64,000 nt of DNA from Sipunculus nudus (GCA_026874595.1 CM049309.1:1648076-1712075), one strand, 5' to 3'. Positions 46,353 through 58,542 are shown, numbered from the stretch's first letter. The notes: a model not told the origin generated them from the sequence alone. Numbers and translations are program-made.

Positions 46353-46960
46353 AAATAATTTATTTTTCTTTTAACAGGTGGCAGCAATACGCTTCCGTAG
46401 TTTGGCAAAGTACACATTTCGTTCTCTCAAAATTTTTAGCTTTCATCGTTCATACGAAGGGTGGCGCAAGTCTGATCTTGCATTTACGCTATAGGAATAT
46501 CCCCCCCCCACCCCACCCCCCAATTCAACGAGACCAATATACAAAGCCATGGATGCATGAATGAAGAAAGTATACATGCCATTTTAATATGTTGCATTAG
46601 AAATATTTTATGGTAAATGACGTCCACATGACAAGGGATCGGTGAAATAAGTAACATTTGGTAAGCGTACGAATTATTGTACTTGATAATTAAATTTAAT
46701 AGTTGAGGCTAGCAGTCCCACAATCCCTGACTGGAAACGACCTCTGGCGGAAGGGTGACCCAAAATTTAGCTAGCATAAAGCAAAAAGTGACTCATGGGT
46801 CATGACGCTCAGCTGACTGGGAAATGATTCGCAAAAGGAAATTTTATCATCTGAATGTAGTATATACCCATTCAACTGAAGCATCAAACAGATTAACCAA
46901 CAGGCCAAGATTGTGTCTGTATTTATATATCTAAAAAATGAAGAAAAAAATTTAAAAAAA

Positions 46961-48975
46961 ATACAGGTGGCTCCACCAGTCTGCAGAAACTTATAAAAAC
47001 ATTTAATGGTCCGGTCCATATCCATGCAAAGAATCATGGTGATCTTTGCATTATTTGTTAAGATGCTTTTGTATCAAATTTTCCATTATTCTGAGGGATA
47101 CTTCGGAGTCCTATAGCTAGAAGGATATGAGAAACAGAGGCCTAATTTCAGGTTTCCACAGACACTTTTCATGGGCATCCTTGCATGACAAGAAAAAAGA
47201 TTCAAGGTTCAGTTGTTACGATTTGTACCCTGTTGATAGATAACCACATCTTTAAAGGTCTCAAAAATAGAGAAAAAAATTCGTAAAAAATTGAAAAAAT
47301 AGAGATGGCGCACCTAGTCTGCAGAAACTGATGGAACACCTCGTGATCAATATGTATGCCAAAAATCATGCCAATCAGTGTTGTAGTTATTGAGATACTG
47401 CAGTTTTTGTATCAAATTTTTCATTATTCTGAGGGATATTTTGGAGCCATACAGCTTAAAGGATATGGGAAACAGAGACCTAATTTCAGGTTTCCATGGA
47501 GATGTTTCATGGGTCTCCCTGTGTGTCAAGAATGAAGATTCTAGGTCCAGTTGTTATGATTTGTGCCCGTTAACAGATGTTCAATATCTTTAAAGGTTTC
47601 AAAAATAGAGAAAAAATTTCTTAAAAACCCCGAACAAATACAGGTGGTGCCACCAGTCTGCAGAAACTGATGAAACACCCCATGATCAATATTCATGCAA
47701 ACAATTAGGGTGATCTCTGCATTAGTTGTTCAGATACATCAGCTTTTGTATCAAATTTTCCATTATTTTGAGCTGTACTTTGGAGTGCCATAGCTCAAAG
47801 AATATGGGTAACAAAGACCTAATTTCAGGTTTCCACAAACACTTTTCATGTGCCTCCTTGCATGACAAGAATGAAGATTGTAGGTCCAGTTGTTACGATT
47901 TGTACCCTGTTGACGGATAGCAACATCTTCAAAGAACTCAAAAATAGAGAAAAATTTTTTTTTTTAATTTTGAAAAATACAGGTGGCGCCACCAGTCTGA
48001 AGGAACTGATGGAACACCTCTTGATCAATATGTATGCCAAAAATAATGATCATCAGTGTTGTAGTTATTGAGATACTACAGTTTTTGTATCAAATTTTCC
48101 ATTATTCTAGGGGTTATTGGGAGCACCACACCTCAAAGGATATAGGTAACAGATACCTTATATCAGGTTTTCATAGAGACATTTTATAGGTCTCTCACTG
48201 TGTCAAGAATGAAGATTCTTGGTCCAGTTGTTATGATTTGTGCCCTGTTAACAGATGTTCACATTTTTAAAGGTCTAAAAAAATAAAAAAATGCCTGTGG
48301 CGCCACCAGTCTGCAGAATTTCATGAAATAACTCATGATCAATATATATGCCAAAAATCATGACCATCAGTGTTGTAGTTTTTGAGAAACTGCAGTTTTT
48401 ATATCAAATCCCTCATTATTCTGAGGGATATTTTGGAGCCATGCAGCTTAAAGGATATGGGTAACAGAGATCTAATTTCAGGTTTCCATGTAGAGCCTTC
48501 ATGGGTCTCCCTGTGTGTCAAGAATGAAGATTCTTGGTCTAGTTGTTATGATTTGTGCCCTGTTAACAGATGTTCATATCTTTAAAGGTCTCAAAAATAG
48601 AGAACAAAATTCGTAAAAAAATCGAAAAATACAGGTGGCGCCACCAGTCTGCAGAAACTGATGAAACATCTCATGATCAATATGTATGCCAAAAATCATG
48701 TCCATCAGTGATGTAGTTAATGAGATATTGAAGTTTTTGTATGAATTTTTTCACTATTCGGGGGGTACTTTGGGGCCCCTTAGCTCAAAGGATATGGGTA
48801 ACAGAGAATTAATTTCTAGTTTTAGGAGATTTTCATGGACCTCTCAGAATTTTAAGTAACAAGATTCTCGGTCTAGCGTATACGATTTGTGCCTGGTTAA
48901 CAGACAGACAGACGGACGACGGACAAAGAGTGATCAATATAGCTCAGATGACTTACAGTCAGCTGAGCTAAAAAT
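46961..48975. repeat. ~338-bp tandem repeat (six units) with a GACAGACAGACGGACGAC tail
   Basis: The block CCACCAGTCTGCAGAAACTG recurs at about 46974, 47312, 47651, 47990, 48304 and 48643. Each unit also carries TTTGTATCAAATTTTCCATT and GTCCAGTTGTTATGATTTGTG. The last unit ends in a GACA-rich tail and TCAGATGACTTACAGTCAGC. A related end occurs near 61053-61088. A dispersed element amplified in tandem; class unknown. Confidence 0.88.
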
Positions 48976-49238
48976 GGATACCTTTACCGCATACGCAAAC
49001 CCATTTCCTTCTTTAATAAGTATATGTTTTCATGCTGCAAAATGAATCCTTATATTCATGAAAGTAGAAGAATCGTTGAAACGGCCGGCCGGTAGTTTGT
49101 CATGCTTCATCAAACCGCCCGTGTTAATTAAGGCCTTGTCACAGAGTCACGATTGGTTCATCCCGGGAAGTGTATAAAATATCCTAAATACACCGAGAAG
49201 TTCTTGAACTTTAAAATTGTAATGGTCTATGAATTGTC
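48648..49238. repeat. Segment also present at 54189-54737 inside a gypsy element
   Basis: 591 bp here, 549 bp there, nearly identical apart from small gaps. It spans the end of the 338-bp repeat and about 260 bp of following sequence, and ends in AATTGTC at both sites. Confidence 0.9.
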
Positions 49239-50680
49239 GTGAAGGAGCCACGGTGTGAAGGGACCGAGGTGATAGCGTTTGTCTGCACTTCACCGGCATT
49301 AGAACGCATTCTTCTGTATCCTTGCGTGACTGGATTTGATCTTTGACAAAAACGTAATTATGTGCCAATTTTTTTCCTTGGCATAATTAGAATAGACCCG
49401 TAAAAGGCCAGGCAGGCGAAGGTGAACATGTTGTTTCATACGCGATGTTAGCATTCATAGACAGTCAGCTTTCGCGCCAATTACTACATTTTACCGGGAA
49501 CTATTTGACAATAATCGGGCACTATACCTTAGGTTACAGGAAGGTTATCACCAGTTAATCGGCCTTCGCTGGTTGAGACTAGTCTTGTGATCATCATTAA
49601 GCTGTCACCCACCTAGTGTCGCTTTCGCTTTACGGAAGGCCCGCAACAAGTCAATGGTGCTTTAGGACGATCTGTCCCGAAATGTAGCCCGTTCGGCTTT
49701 TACAAAAAAAAACATTTTAACGGATCCACAGCCACGCAGATCTATAAATCCTGTGTGAATATGAATGTATTGATCAAGTTTCAACGATGGGATACATTAT
49801 ATTTAAACACAAGTATTTCTTTATATTTATATTTACCCTGCAAATACTTTTAGGCACATGGCTGAAAAATATACTTAGTGGTTGTTATATTAAAAGTTAA
49901 TAGAGAATAAGGAACATTAACTTTATGACCTGTTTCCATGGAATGGTAAGGTTTAATGTTTCGATAAAGACATTGTATGAGTTTTTCTTTACAATTACGT
50001 TTTTCAAATCTCTTTCCATTTATTTCAAGGTTTCATATAATATATTATATTGTTTTCAGAGTTATTAGTCAGGCCTTTTTTCAGTTGCATCTATGGAGAG
50101 GCTTGTAAATGTAGCAAAAATAGTTTTCTTTTCCTCGTGTATTTCTAATTCAAGAAGGTAGTATAATAACCCAATTGGCATGCTTTACTCTCGCTTGTAT
50201 ATGAGAGAGTGAAAATTTCTGACATCTGGCGGAAAATTATGTAAATAATTCCAACACATCGTGCCAACATGCTTGTACATAGGTAGTTGCTTGATTTAGA
50301 TGTAATCACTAATGGTCTGACAGATTCTCATTACACCAACGAGGTAGGGATTCAGGGGACGTGTAGCGGGCTGTATTTATAGGGAATGACAAACGTGCAA
50401 CCTGTTATACCCAACGTGATCTTACTTGTGTACAAGAATGACTGCATAAACACGTACCTAGGAAAAATATTTTGTTTTATCAACCTTACAACTTTTTATA
50501 CCGAATACTATGCAAAGTGGAATTTTACATGTTGTATGGTAAATCATTTGTTGGATAATTCAACACTTCATATTAGTGTCACTTTTGTAAGACCCCTGGT
50601 TTGCATTTCATCCACTTCAATCAATCTCCATAATGCACGTTTGGAAATTTAAATATTCAATTTCACTTCGTCATTTTAAG
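49239..50680. other. Upstream region of gene 3
   Basis: No exon seen. It should hold the promoter of gene 3 and any 5' UTR exon; I cannot place them. Confidence 0.45.
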
Positions 50681-50857
50681 ATGGAGACCCTTATTGGAGT
50701 CGTGGTCACTTTGGATGAGAGTAGAGGATTTGGGTTCATCAAACCAAACCAAGCACTGCCCCAACCCTTTCAACGGGGAAACGTCCATTTCAGATTTCCA
50801 TGTGTCCAAGGTGGCGTCCCCAAAAGAGGGGAAACCGTCAAGTTTATACTCAATCGG
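50681..50857 (+). CDS. Gene 3 exon 1: N-terminal cold-shock-like module of a third ZNFX1-ART paralogue
   Basis: Encodes 59 residues beginning METLIGVVVTLDES, with GFGFIKP (a canonical RNP1-like CSD motif), HFRFP and GETVKFILNR. Length (59 codons), phase (0) and sequence match gene 2 exon 1. Donor is GTAAGA at 50858. An in-frame ATG lies 48 nt upstream, but similarity begins at 50681, and that ATG directly follows TTTTAAG, again suggesting a 3' splice site next to the start. The downstream helicase and ART exon is outside the window, so its domains are inferred from the paralogues. Confidence 0.83.
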
Positions 50858-51536
50858 GTAAGAGATACAATTGTTCATCTAGTGTACAGTCATGTTACAT
50901 CATGCATAAATGTAATTACATTTTATATATTTGTATTTCAATATTTGTTTAAATAAGAAGATTCACTTTTAGACCAAACAATATATATGTGTGTGTGTGA
51001 GGGTGTGTTTGTGTGTGTGTGTGACGGGATGAGACTGGACTTGTGGTGAGATTTATCGTTCGTTTTTGCCCTTTCGATAAGATTTTTTCCATGTTATAAG
51101 GTCATCACAAGGAAAGTCCGTGTAACCGAAAATTTTGCCCTTCTGATGATTGTGCGACTCTGATTGGAAACCTCGTCATAAGAAAACCATCCGAGAACGT
51201 GCACACAATGTGTGTACACGCCTTGTGTGCAGTATTATTTCATTCATTTGTGTAACAAAAGCGGCAATTGGCTGCATTATTTAGCTCCTTTGGTCTTGCT
51301 ATACAGGCCCACAGACAAATACAGACATACATATATGGCCCTGGTGTTTACATTCACATACTCATTACACAATGCTCATAGGGAATTTTCACTCTACTCA
51401 TAGGATATTCGCACAGGACATGCACACATACATTATTTCCTTGTTATAAGCTCAAGGTGGTCACACAAGTCCACTTTATACGGATCAGGATCATCAAAAG
51501 GAAAACTCATCACAACTATACACACCCGTATAGGTG
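50858..51536. other. Intron 1 of gene 3, proximal part
   Basis: A TG-rich microsatellite at about 50985-51023; otherwise nothing recognised before the retroelement begins. Confidence 0.6.
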
Positions 51537-51651
51537 TGTAACGTCGTTGTCTGGCTGTCTGACCCCCGTGCTCGTGCACACACATATTCACTCAAGGCTC
51601 ACAATAATGGTAGAGCCCAGCATATAAGATATACCGGGTATATCTGTCAAA
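51537..51651 (-). repeat. 3' LTR remnant of element A
   Basis: On the + strand it begins TGTAACGTCGTTGTCTGG and matches 58547-58655. It overlaps the end of the integrase frame by about 55 bp. Confidence 0.55.
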
Positions 51652-52905
51652 ACATCCTGGTAAGTCTGCTTCACCGCTTGATATTGCTGCTCTGCTGACA
51701 GGCTCGGGCCAAAGATTACCTCTTTCCATGTGTCCTTGTAACGGACAACATGCATCTTCTATGTTTACTATGGAATCGCTAGGAACTTCGCTGCCTACCT
51801 GAGAGCTTTGGACGACTTCCAACAGCAGACTTCTCATACATGCCACTATCCCTGTTGTTTGCGATTTCCTTTCGATATACTTCCGCAGCATGTTGATATG
51901 GAAGGTCTTGTGGTTCCCATTGACGTCGAGCCGATAGTTGCGCTGGTTCGCCTTCTCCACAACTTGGAACGGCCCCTTCCACTGCACAGGTAGCTTGGTG
52001 GTGTCAGTCGGCAGTAAGATCAACGCTTTGTCTCCCACTCCAGTCGTCTGATTATGGATTTCCGGTCGAAGTACTTACGTTGTTTCACTTGGGACTTCCT
52101 CAATTCCTCATGTGCCAACCTGCATGTCTCTTCCAGCTTCTGCTTCAGTTCTAACACACACTGGTACGTAGTGACTGTATCTTCGTCGCTTGCCTCGTCT
52201 GTCCACAGTTCTCACAGTATGCTCATATTTCCTCTTACCGTGCGTCGGTATAGCAGCTCAAATAGTGAGAACTTAAGGCTCTCATCTGGTACCTCACATT
52301 AAGCAAAGAGTAATGCGGGTACATTCCTATCCTAGTCTCAGAGTTCCATTGAAGTTTTTGACCAGTCCATTGCACATGGGGTGATACGGTATCATTGCCA
52401 GTTTTGTTATCTACAACAGCCTAACGATCTCCCGTTTCAGATCCGAGGTGAACTGGTTCCCCCTGTCTCTAAGGATCTCTCTTGGTACACCGACCCTGGA
52501 AAATACATTCATTAGAGCTTCAGCTACGTCAGTTGTTTCAATACTACGTAAAGGAACTGCTTCCGGATAACGCGTAGCAGAATCGGTTACCATCAGAGTC
52601 TATCTGTACGTTCTGATGCCGTCATCGGTCCGACCAGATCAATACTGACACGATCGAAGGGAGTACTGATGATCGGCATAGTTTCCGGTGGAGCTTTCCT
52701 GGTCCTTCCTTTCGGAATAGTCCTCTGACATATTTCACGACTGACAATACCTTGTGACGTCTCCCCTTTGATCCCTGACCGAAAGAAATTGGAAGCCAAC
52801 CTATCCAGAGTCTTCTGACATCCCATAAGACCACCGAGAATCGAGTCGTGTCAACGCCCCTGTACATCCCGTGTCCCGCAACACCTCTATGTCACGTTGG
52901 TTGTG
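51592..52905 (-). pseudogene. Element A protease start and integrase, broken
   Basis: The minus strand first shows VLRDTGCTGALTR (retropepsin D-T-G, + strand about 52847-52886). It then passes almost directly to the integrase zinc-binding region (52826 down) with TPFDRVSIDLVGPM, the catalytic core with DSATRYPEAVPL and DRGNQF (to about 52411), a decayed FSLFELLY segment (about 52270), and the C-terminal PVQWKGPFQVVEKA (52038-51592). Several frame breaks and stops. No reverse transcriptase. Confidence 0.8.
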
Positions 52906-52964
52906 GCCTACTCTCTCTAGGCTACATTGGTCTCTGATGGATAAGGCTGTGATCTCCATACGGC

Positions 52965-53278
52965 TGTTATACCGGGAAAACAGACTTGACGCAGCGCTTG
53001 TTCAATATCTTTATTCCATATACCTCTATGTACACTCGATGATGTCTGATGATTTACTGCCTGACTACGACAAGTACCCCACTATTTATACACATATAGC
53101 GGATCGTAGCTGCAGCGAATGTCTCCACTAATTAACCAATCAGAGCTATGCCTAGTCGACCAATCAGCGATGGCCGGGGATTCACTGGACCGTATCTCTT
53201 CTACTGACTCCGTGGGTGACGGACCTCTGTGGGCGCAGTGCCGCTGGTGCATACTATACGCTAAACAACCTTATGACA
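52965..53278 (-). repeat. 3' LTR of element B (314 bp)
   Basis: On the minus strand it begins TGTCATAAGGTTG and ends GGTATAACA (TG..CA). It contains a TATAAATAG box (about 53085-53095 on +) and an AATAAAG polyadenylation signal (about 53009-53015). A G-rich polypurine tract directly precedes it (+ strand ATACCCCCCGGCTT from 53279). Confidence 0.85.
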
Positions 53279-54028
53279 ATACCCCCCGGCTTAAAAAGTT
53301 TGGTCCTCCAAATTACACAAAATATACATGGGATCCTCGAGTGCACCAGTAACATAATATCTGAATATATATAAGACATATGCAAAATACACTTAAAGAA
53401 TTAGTATATATATTAAAGTTACAGATGCAAACATATATTAAAGAAATAGGATATATATTCAAGTTAAAGATGGAAACATATATTGTTACCAGAGTCTCTT
53501 TGAATATTAAATGCATTATAAAAAAAAAGTTCATCTATCAATATCTTTATACTAAACTGGGACATTCCAAAAGCGTCTATGTATCTCAAAATAAGTTACT
53601 GCCGTCTCCTACGCCGCCGTCTGCGCCTTACATAAAATTCTTGGAGAGTCTTTTGCCCGATATTTGCCTCAGGTTCCCATGTTGTCTCTGTGAACCCTTT
53701 CTATTTCACTTTGTACATCTTCTCCTTCCATATTCTTTATATTCCAAAATGCCGGTCCACCTCGTACCACTGATCCTCGCTGTGCGCTTGGTTTTCTGAC
53801 GTAGGCTGTTGGATGTCAACATTCGTCGCCGATTGTTTGGTTGAGTTCTTTGTATCTGTGTTGATAGACGTCGGACGAGTGTCAGGGTCCATTAAGAGCT
53901 TAAGCTGGTTAGCGTGTACGAAGGACGAGAGACGCTTGTGTGTCTCGGTGTGACTTAAAGCGAATGTGTCATTCGGACAGCCCTCAACAATGCAGAATGG
54001 TCCAGTCCATTTTGGTACAAGTTTTGCA

Positions 54029-54183
54029 CTTAATCCTTGAGAAACCTTATTGTTCTGCAGCCACACCAGCTGGCCGATGCGAAAATTTGGGACTTTTGCT
54101 CCTTTGTCATGCCGTTGTTGGTAAGTCTCTTGTGTGCGTTGGACGTTTGATTTCGCTAGTTCTCGTGTTATGTTTAGCGATAC
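54029..54183. repeat. 155-bp direct repeat, copy 1 (integrase sequence of element B)
   Basis: Identical by eye to 54737-54891, 708 bp away. The pair brackets the 549-bp foreign insert. Confidence 0.93.
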
Positions 54184-54188
54184 CGGTA

Positions 54189-54737
54189 TCTGCAGAAACT
54201 GATGAAACATCTCATGATCAATATGTATGCCAAAAATCATGTCCATCAGTGATGTAGTTAATGAGATATTGAAGTTTCTGTATGAAATTTTTTACTATTC
54301 GGGGGGTACTTTGGGGCCCCATAGCTCAAAGGATATGGGTAACAGAGACCTTATTTCTAGTTTTAGGAGATTTTTCAGAATTTTAAGTAACAGGATTCTA
54401 GGTCCAGCGGTTACGATTTGTGCCTGATTAACAGACAGACTTACAGTCAGCTGAGCTAAAAATGGATACCTTTACCGCATACGCAAACCCATTTCCTTCT
54501 TTAATAAGTATATGTTTTCATGCTGCAAAATGAATCCTTATATTCATGAAAGTAGATGAATCGTTGAAACGGCCGGCCGGTAGTTTGTCATGCTTTATCA
54601 AACCGCCCGTGTTGATTAAGGTCTTGTCACAGAGTCACGATTGGTTCATCCCGGGAAGTGTATAAAATATCCTAAATGGTACGGGAATACACCGAGAAGT
54701 TCTTGAACTTTAAAACGGTATTGGTCTATGAATTGTC
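54189..54737. repeat. 549-bp insert copied from (or sharing a source with) 48648-49238
   Basis: Nearly identical to sequence upstream of gene 3 exon 1, in the same orientation. It sits between identical 155-bp pieces of gypsy integrase. Not part of the retroelement. Confidence 0.9.
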
Positions 54738-54891
54738 TTAATCCTTGAGAAACCTTATTGTTCTGCAGCCACACCAGCTGGCCGATGCGAAAATTTGGGA
54801 CTTTTGCTCCTTTGTCATGCCGTTGTTGGTAAGTCTCTTGTGTGCGTTGGACGTTTGATTTCGCTAGTTCTCGTGTTATGTTTAGCGATAC
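54737..54891. repeat. 155-bp direct repeat, copy 2
   Basis: Identical by eye to 54029-54183. After it the gypsy sequence continues normally. Confidence 0.93.
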
Positions 54892-56879
54892 TTGTAGTTC
54901 TTGCATATACTGGCTTTCATTTGGTTTGCGAAAAGATAGTTCGCCTGGAAATTTGTTATCAATGGGCACGCGCATTTCTTTGCCGAACAGTAGCTCGAAT
55001 AGCGAAAACTGGATGGATTGCTTCGCAGGAGTTCGCCGCAGGGCCAACAAAATACCAGGTAAAATTTTGTCCCAATTCTTCTGATCTTTGTGCACATTAC
55101 TCTGAGTGCTTGTTCGAGTGTGCTGTTTGTACGCTCACACGCGCTATTTGTTTCTGAGCGTGTCTGTGGTAAGTGTCCCAAGTCCAAATATTTATAATGG
55201 GTTCATAATCTGGACACGGTACTGGGGCGTTTGTCAAAGCGTCCTTGAGGAGTATGAATGCTCCGTGACATTCTCGGGACCACTTGAAACCGGTATCCCT
55301 TTTCAACAAAGCGTTAACTGGTGCAGCAATATCAGCATAATTCCGGACAAAGCGACGGTAATAATTGCTTAATCCCAAAAAGCTCCGCACTTCACGATCA
55401 TTTTCTGGGGTAGGAAACTCTGTCACAGCTTTCAATTTGTCACGATCTACGGTTACCCCGCTTTGTGTCAGAACATGACCCAGGTAAGCCAGTTGTTCGG
55501 CCGCGAAGTGACACTTTACTGATCGTAGTCATAGATTTGCTGGACGGAGACGCGCAAATACCTGGTTTAGATGCTGATGCCGCTAACACTCTTGTCATTA
55601 ACATCTGAAACGATGCTGGCACGTCAACCAGTCCGAAGGGCATCCTTTTGAACTTATATATTCCCTCGTGTGTTACGAATGCCGTCTTCGTTCTTGACGA
55701 CGGGTCCATTGGCACCTGTCGTCTGTATAGCAGACGAGGCGAGGCAAGGGTGCGACATCGGTTTTGTTATTTCATTTAACTTGCGATAGTCTACTGCGAA
55801 GCGAAAGTCACCTGATTTCTTGCGAACTAGAACCACTGGGCTAGACCACTCGCCTTGACTAGGCTCTACTACACCGGCCTTAAGCATTTCATCAACCTGA
55901 CGTTGAATTTCCTTTTTAGCTGTAGCGGATGTTCTATAAAAGCCCTGACGAAAAGGAAGTGTATCCTTTGTGTCTATGACTTGATGGTCCCCCTTAGCTT
56001 CTCCAAGTTCGAGAAGAGACTTGGCGAATAATTCCTTGTTGCTGTCAATGAAGGCCAGCAACTTCTGTTTGTCACTAAGTTTGCCTTCAATATTGATACC
56101 TAAATCTTGTGACACCCGTATGCATTAATCCTCAGAATCCTTGGCATCCGCACCGGAATACTCACTGTCATCCTCCATGGAAATCACCTCATCCTGTGTA
56201 ATAGGTACAGCGAAAGCTATAGCCTTGCCAGCATCTAATTTGACGGAAGCGTTTGTCGGGTTACATACTTGCACTATTGACGTTTCACTACAGTTGACAA
56301 CTGAATGTGCACACATGAGATTATGTCGGGTGACCAGCGTGTGTCCCGACTCGAGCAGGTAACAAGTGTTACCGCACCATCTAACGTTATAGGAATTATC
56401 CACTATGACATGGGCGGCATAATAACTGATACGGCAGAGCGGGCGACTAACCTGCTGTCGTTTTCCCCACTGCAGATATCCAGCTCTGTTAATCCGTGGT
56501 AAAGGCTCAATGTGTTGTGCTGCGAATCAATCGTTGCACTGTGGTCACGTACAAAATCCATTCCTAAAATGAGTGGACTATGGAGGCGCTTGAAAATGTT
56601 AACCTGTTGCACAACCTGGAGTCTGTTCACTGTTAAAGGAAGCTCTATCGTCCCTAAAACGGAGTGTCCCTCACCGCAGACACCGACTATGTGATTCATT
56701 GTTGCTGGCTTCATACTATACACTAAACAACCTTATGACACGGCCTTCATCTTGCCCCTAACAGAATTTCACGTCACCGTCTCGCTCCACGGGCCATTCT
56801 CCAATGTTAAGTAATCCGAGTACTTCAGAGTCTTCCGTTGGTTCACACACAAGTGCCGAACTCTAGACATGATCCCCAC

Positions 56880-57613
56880 GTTGAATTGGCCGTCTCTCTG
56901 ATGTCGGTGTCAACCCTGTCAGTGACCTACAATCCTTGGCGTAATGACAGAGTTTATTGGAAATGAAAAAGGGTTCGTACGTTCACATTACCTGGTTTTC
57001 GCGTCAAAGGCCTTTTGGTCCCCTTGTCTTCCTTTACCAGGGGTCCCTTAACTCGTTTGACCGCCGGATACTTCTCTGTTTGGCGCCCTCTAGCGACGCT
57101 CCAGTGGTTGTACACATTACCATGGGCTTGCAAATACTGCCCTGCAATGTCACACATGGCATCTCCCGGCCTACACTCCTGGACGAACATCTTATGATCT
57201 CTGGTGCATACGCTGGTGGCCTGTTCTCATAAAAGGAAATCTTTAAGGCCATTGAATGGCTTTGGAATATGACTCAATTCTATTCATCTAGATAAGTAAC
57301 CATCAATCCTGATTGCAAACTGACTGAAACTCTCACCTGATTCTGGCAATGCCGTCCGAAACTTGTTCTGAAATCCGGCTGCAGTCAACTGGTATCTACG
57401 CATCAATGCTTCCTTCACCTTGTCGTAGTCGTTTATATCCTCCAGTGCCATCCTATAGTACACTTGCAATGCACTACCTCGGAGCAATGCGCTAAGATTG
57501 GACACCCACCTCTCACGTGACCATCCCTGCGCCGTGACGTAGCCCTCGTGTCTATGTAAATACGCATCCATGATATCCTTTTTTCTCGTCACACAACGAC
57601 AACTTAGGTACAC
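56880..57613 (-). pseudogene. Element A gag, broken
   Basis: The minus strand encodes GWSRERWVSNLSALLRGSA and YDKVKEALMRRYQL, typical of gypsy capsid proteins. It is followed by an SVARGRQTEK-type basic segment and, after a frame change near 56950, a zinc-knuckle remnant LCHYAKDC. Frame breaks make it non-functional. Confidence 0.75.
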
Positions 57614-58524
57614 TTACGTCCTCAGAACGCCTATCTGTAGTTCCACAGGCTGTGACAAGTGCAAGCTCATGTTCCCTTTGTTTCTGGGCCCCTATGACAC
57701 TGGCTTCTCTTTCCATGCGGGCTTCTTCTCTTTCCTCGCGTGCTGCCGGCAGTTTCCTCTGTTTCCTTGCGGGCGCTTCTTCTTTTTACTTAGGTGCTGT
57801 CTCCGCCTGAAGACGTATCGCCGCCTCCTCAAGCTGCTGTGCACACTCTTCCCGCATAAAAGCTGCTAATTCCGGCCTCGTCCCAAGCCCGCCTTCTTGC
57901 CAAGCTCGTGTTTGCCTCTAAATTCGTTGCCGTACCCATTTCAAACAAGATCTTTGATGCAAAAAAATTAAAAGACTATCAGTATCTCCACCAACCGTAC
58001 ACCAGGTGAGCCCCTTTTTTGATGTAAAAATACATAAAAGACTGTCAGTTTCCCAACCAACCGTAGACCAGATGGGGATGACAATGCTTTCCACTGAAAC
58101 TATCTCAAGTTAAATCAAATTGTGTCTTGAAAAAGACTGTATCTTTTATTTTTAACGGTCTTTTTAGCCGTCTAAACGAAGTTTAGGCATAGTCATGTTT
58201 ACAACAATCATCTTACCATCATCACTGGGCAGATGTGATAAAAAGTGACGCTCACGACGGAACTCTCAGCCAAAATATGGACAGCTTGTTTCACGCCCTG
58301 GTATAGCCGAAACAAAATACCTGCATAAGAACACAAAAAAAGTTGTTAAATACACTCAACAAGTGCACGGAGTCATCTACAGTAACTAAGATATACCTAT
58401 ATACCTGTGTGGTAATGCAATGCAATACACAAATATCTTACCAATAAATATCCTGATCTCTAAAGGTAAAACCCTAAATACCTTTGCGTGAAGTGAGAAT
58501 TCACTAGATGCAATAATTCAGAGC
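57614..58524. other. 5' leader of element A and flanking sequence
   Basis: Partly Glu/Ala-codon-rich on the minus strand (57.65-57.9 kb), probably the start of gag. The rest shows no gene. Two similar ACATAAAAGACTGTCAGT/AAATTAAAAGACTATCAGT blocks lie at 57.96-58.08 kb. Confidence 0.5.
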
Positions 58525-58542
58525 ATCACGGACGAGCCCCTA
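58525..58542 (-). other. Primer-binding site of element A (tRNA-Pro type)
   Basis: The minus strand reads TAGGGGCTCGTCCGTGAT, matching the classic tRNA-Pro primer-binding site at 16 of 18 positions. It is 4 bp from the LTR end (CGTAACA). Confidence 0.75.

Larger units (their letters stand above)
43975..46400. repeat. ~2.4-kb imperfect inverted duplication centred near 45.15 kb
   Basis: Outer arms 43975-44250 and 45945-46400 are reverse complements: both carry the 21-bp array next to GAAAAATAAATTATTTATCT-like text and a GATATATGTATAAGCAATAT block. Inner arms 44763-44885 and 45415-45531 are also reverse complements (CTCACGCCA, CACAAATCAAGG, TTTCAAGCTT). Both pairs share a centre at about 45.10-45.19 kb, where a (CA)n(TA)n(GA)n microsatellite sits. 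The remaining arm sequence is too diverged for me to align. Confidence 0.75.
53737..56723 (-). pseudogene. Element B pol: protease, reverse transcriptase, partial integrase; broken
   Basis: Protease keeps SPLILGMDFVRDHSATID (about 56560). Reverse transcriptase keeps SPVVLVRKKSGDFRFAVDYR (about 55810) and KRMPFGL, but the YxDD region is out of frame and decayed. The thumb has RSFLGLSNYYRRF. After about 55187 the frame passes directly into late integrase (RRTPAKQSIQFSLFELL), so RNase H and early integrase are deleted. The C-terminal part is cut by a duplication and foreign insert (54029-54891). Non-functional. Confidence 0.82.
52965..56740 (-). mobile_element. Ty3/gypsy element B (inner, decayed), inserted into element A with CGGC target duplication
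   Basis: The 3' LTR is complete (52965-53278). The 5' LTR is reduced to its first ~29 bp (56712-56740), matching the start of the 3' LTR at 53250-53278 with one difference. CGGC flanks both outer ends (52961-52964 and 56741-56744). Inside, on the minus strand: protease (56723-56125), reverse transcriptase (56115-55440), RT thumb (55435 to about 55190), then a jump to the integrase C-terminal half. Primer-binding site, gag, RNase H and the front of integrase are gone. Confidence 0.82.

Noticed and set aside
45947-46417. Long open frames with a 7-residue repeat (RTYDILS on one strand, MSYVRDN on the other)
   Set aside because: The 21-bp palindromic unit is a multiple of three, so several frames stay open by necessity. 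There is no start context, domain or flanking exon.
57570-57869. 99-codon Phe/Cys-rich + strand frame
   Set aside because: It is antisense to the start of element A gag and its Glu/Ala/Arg-rich leader, so a shadow.
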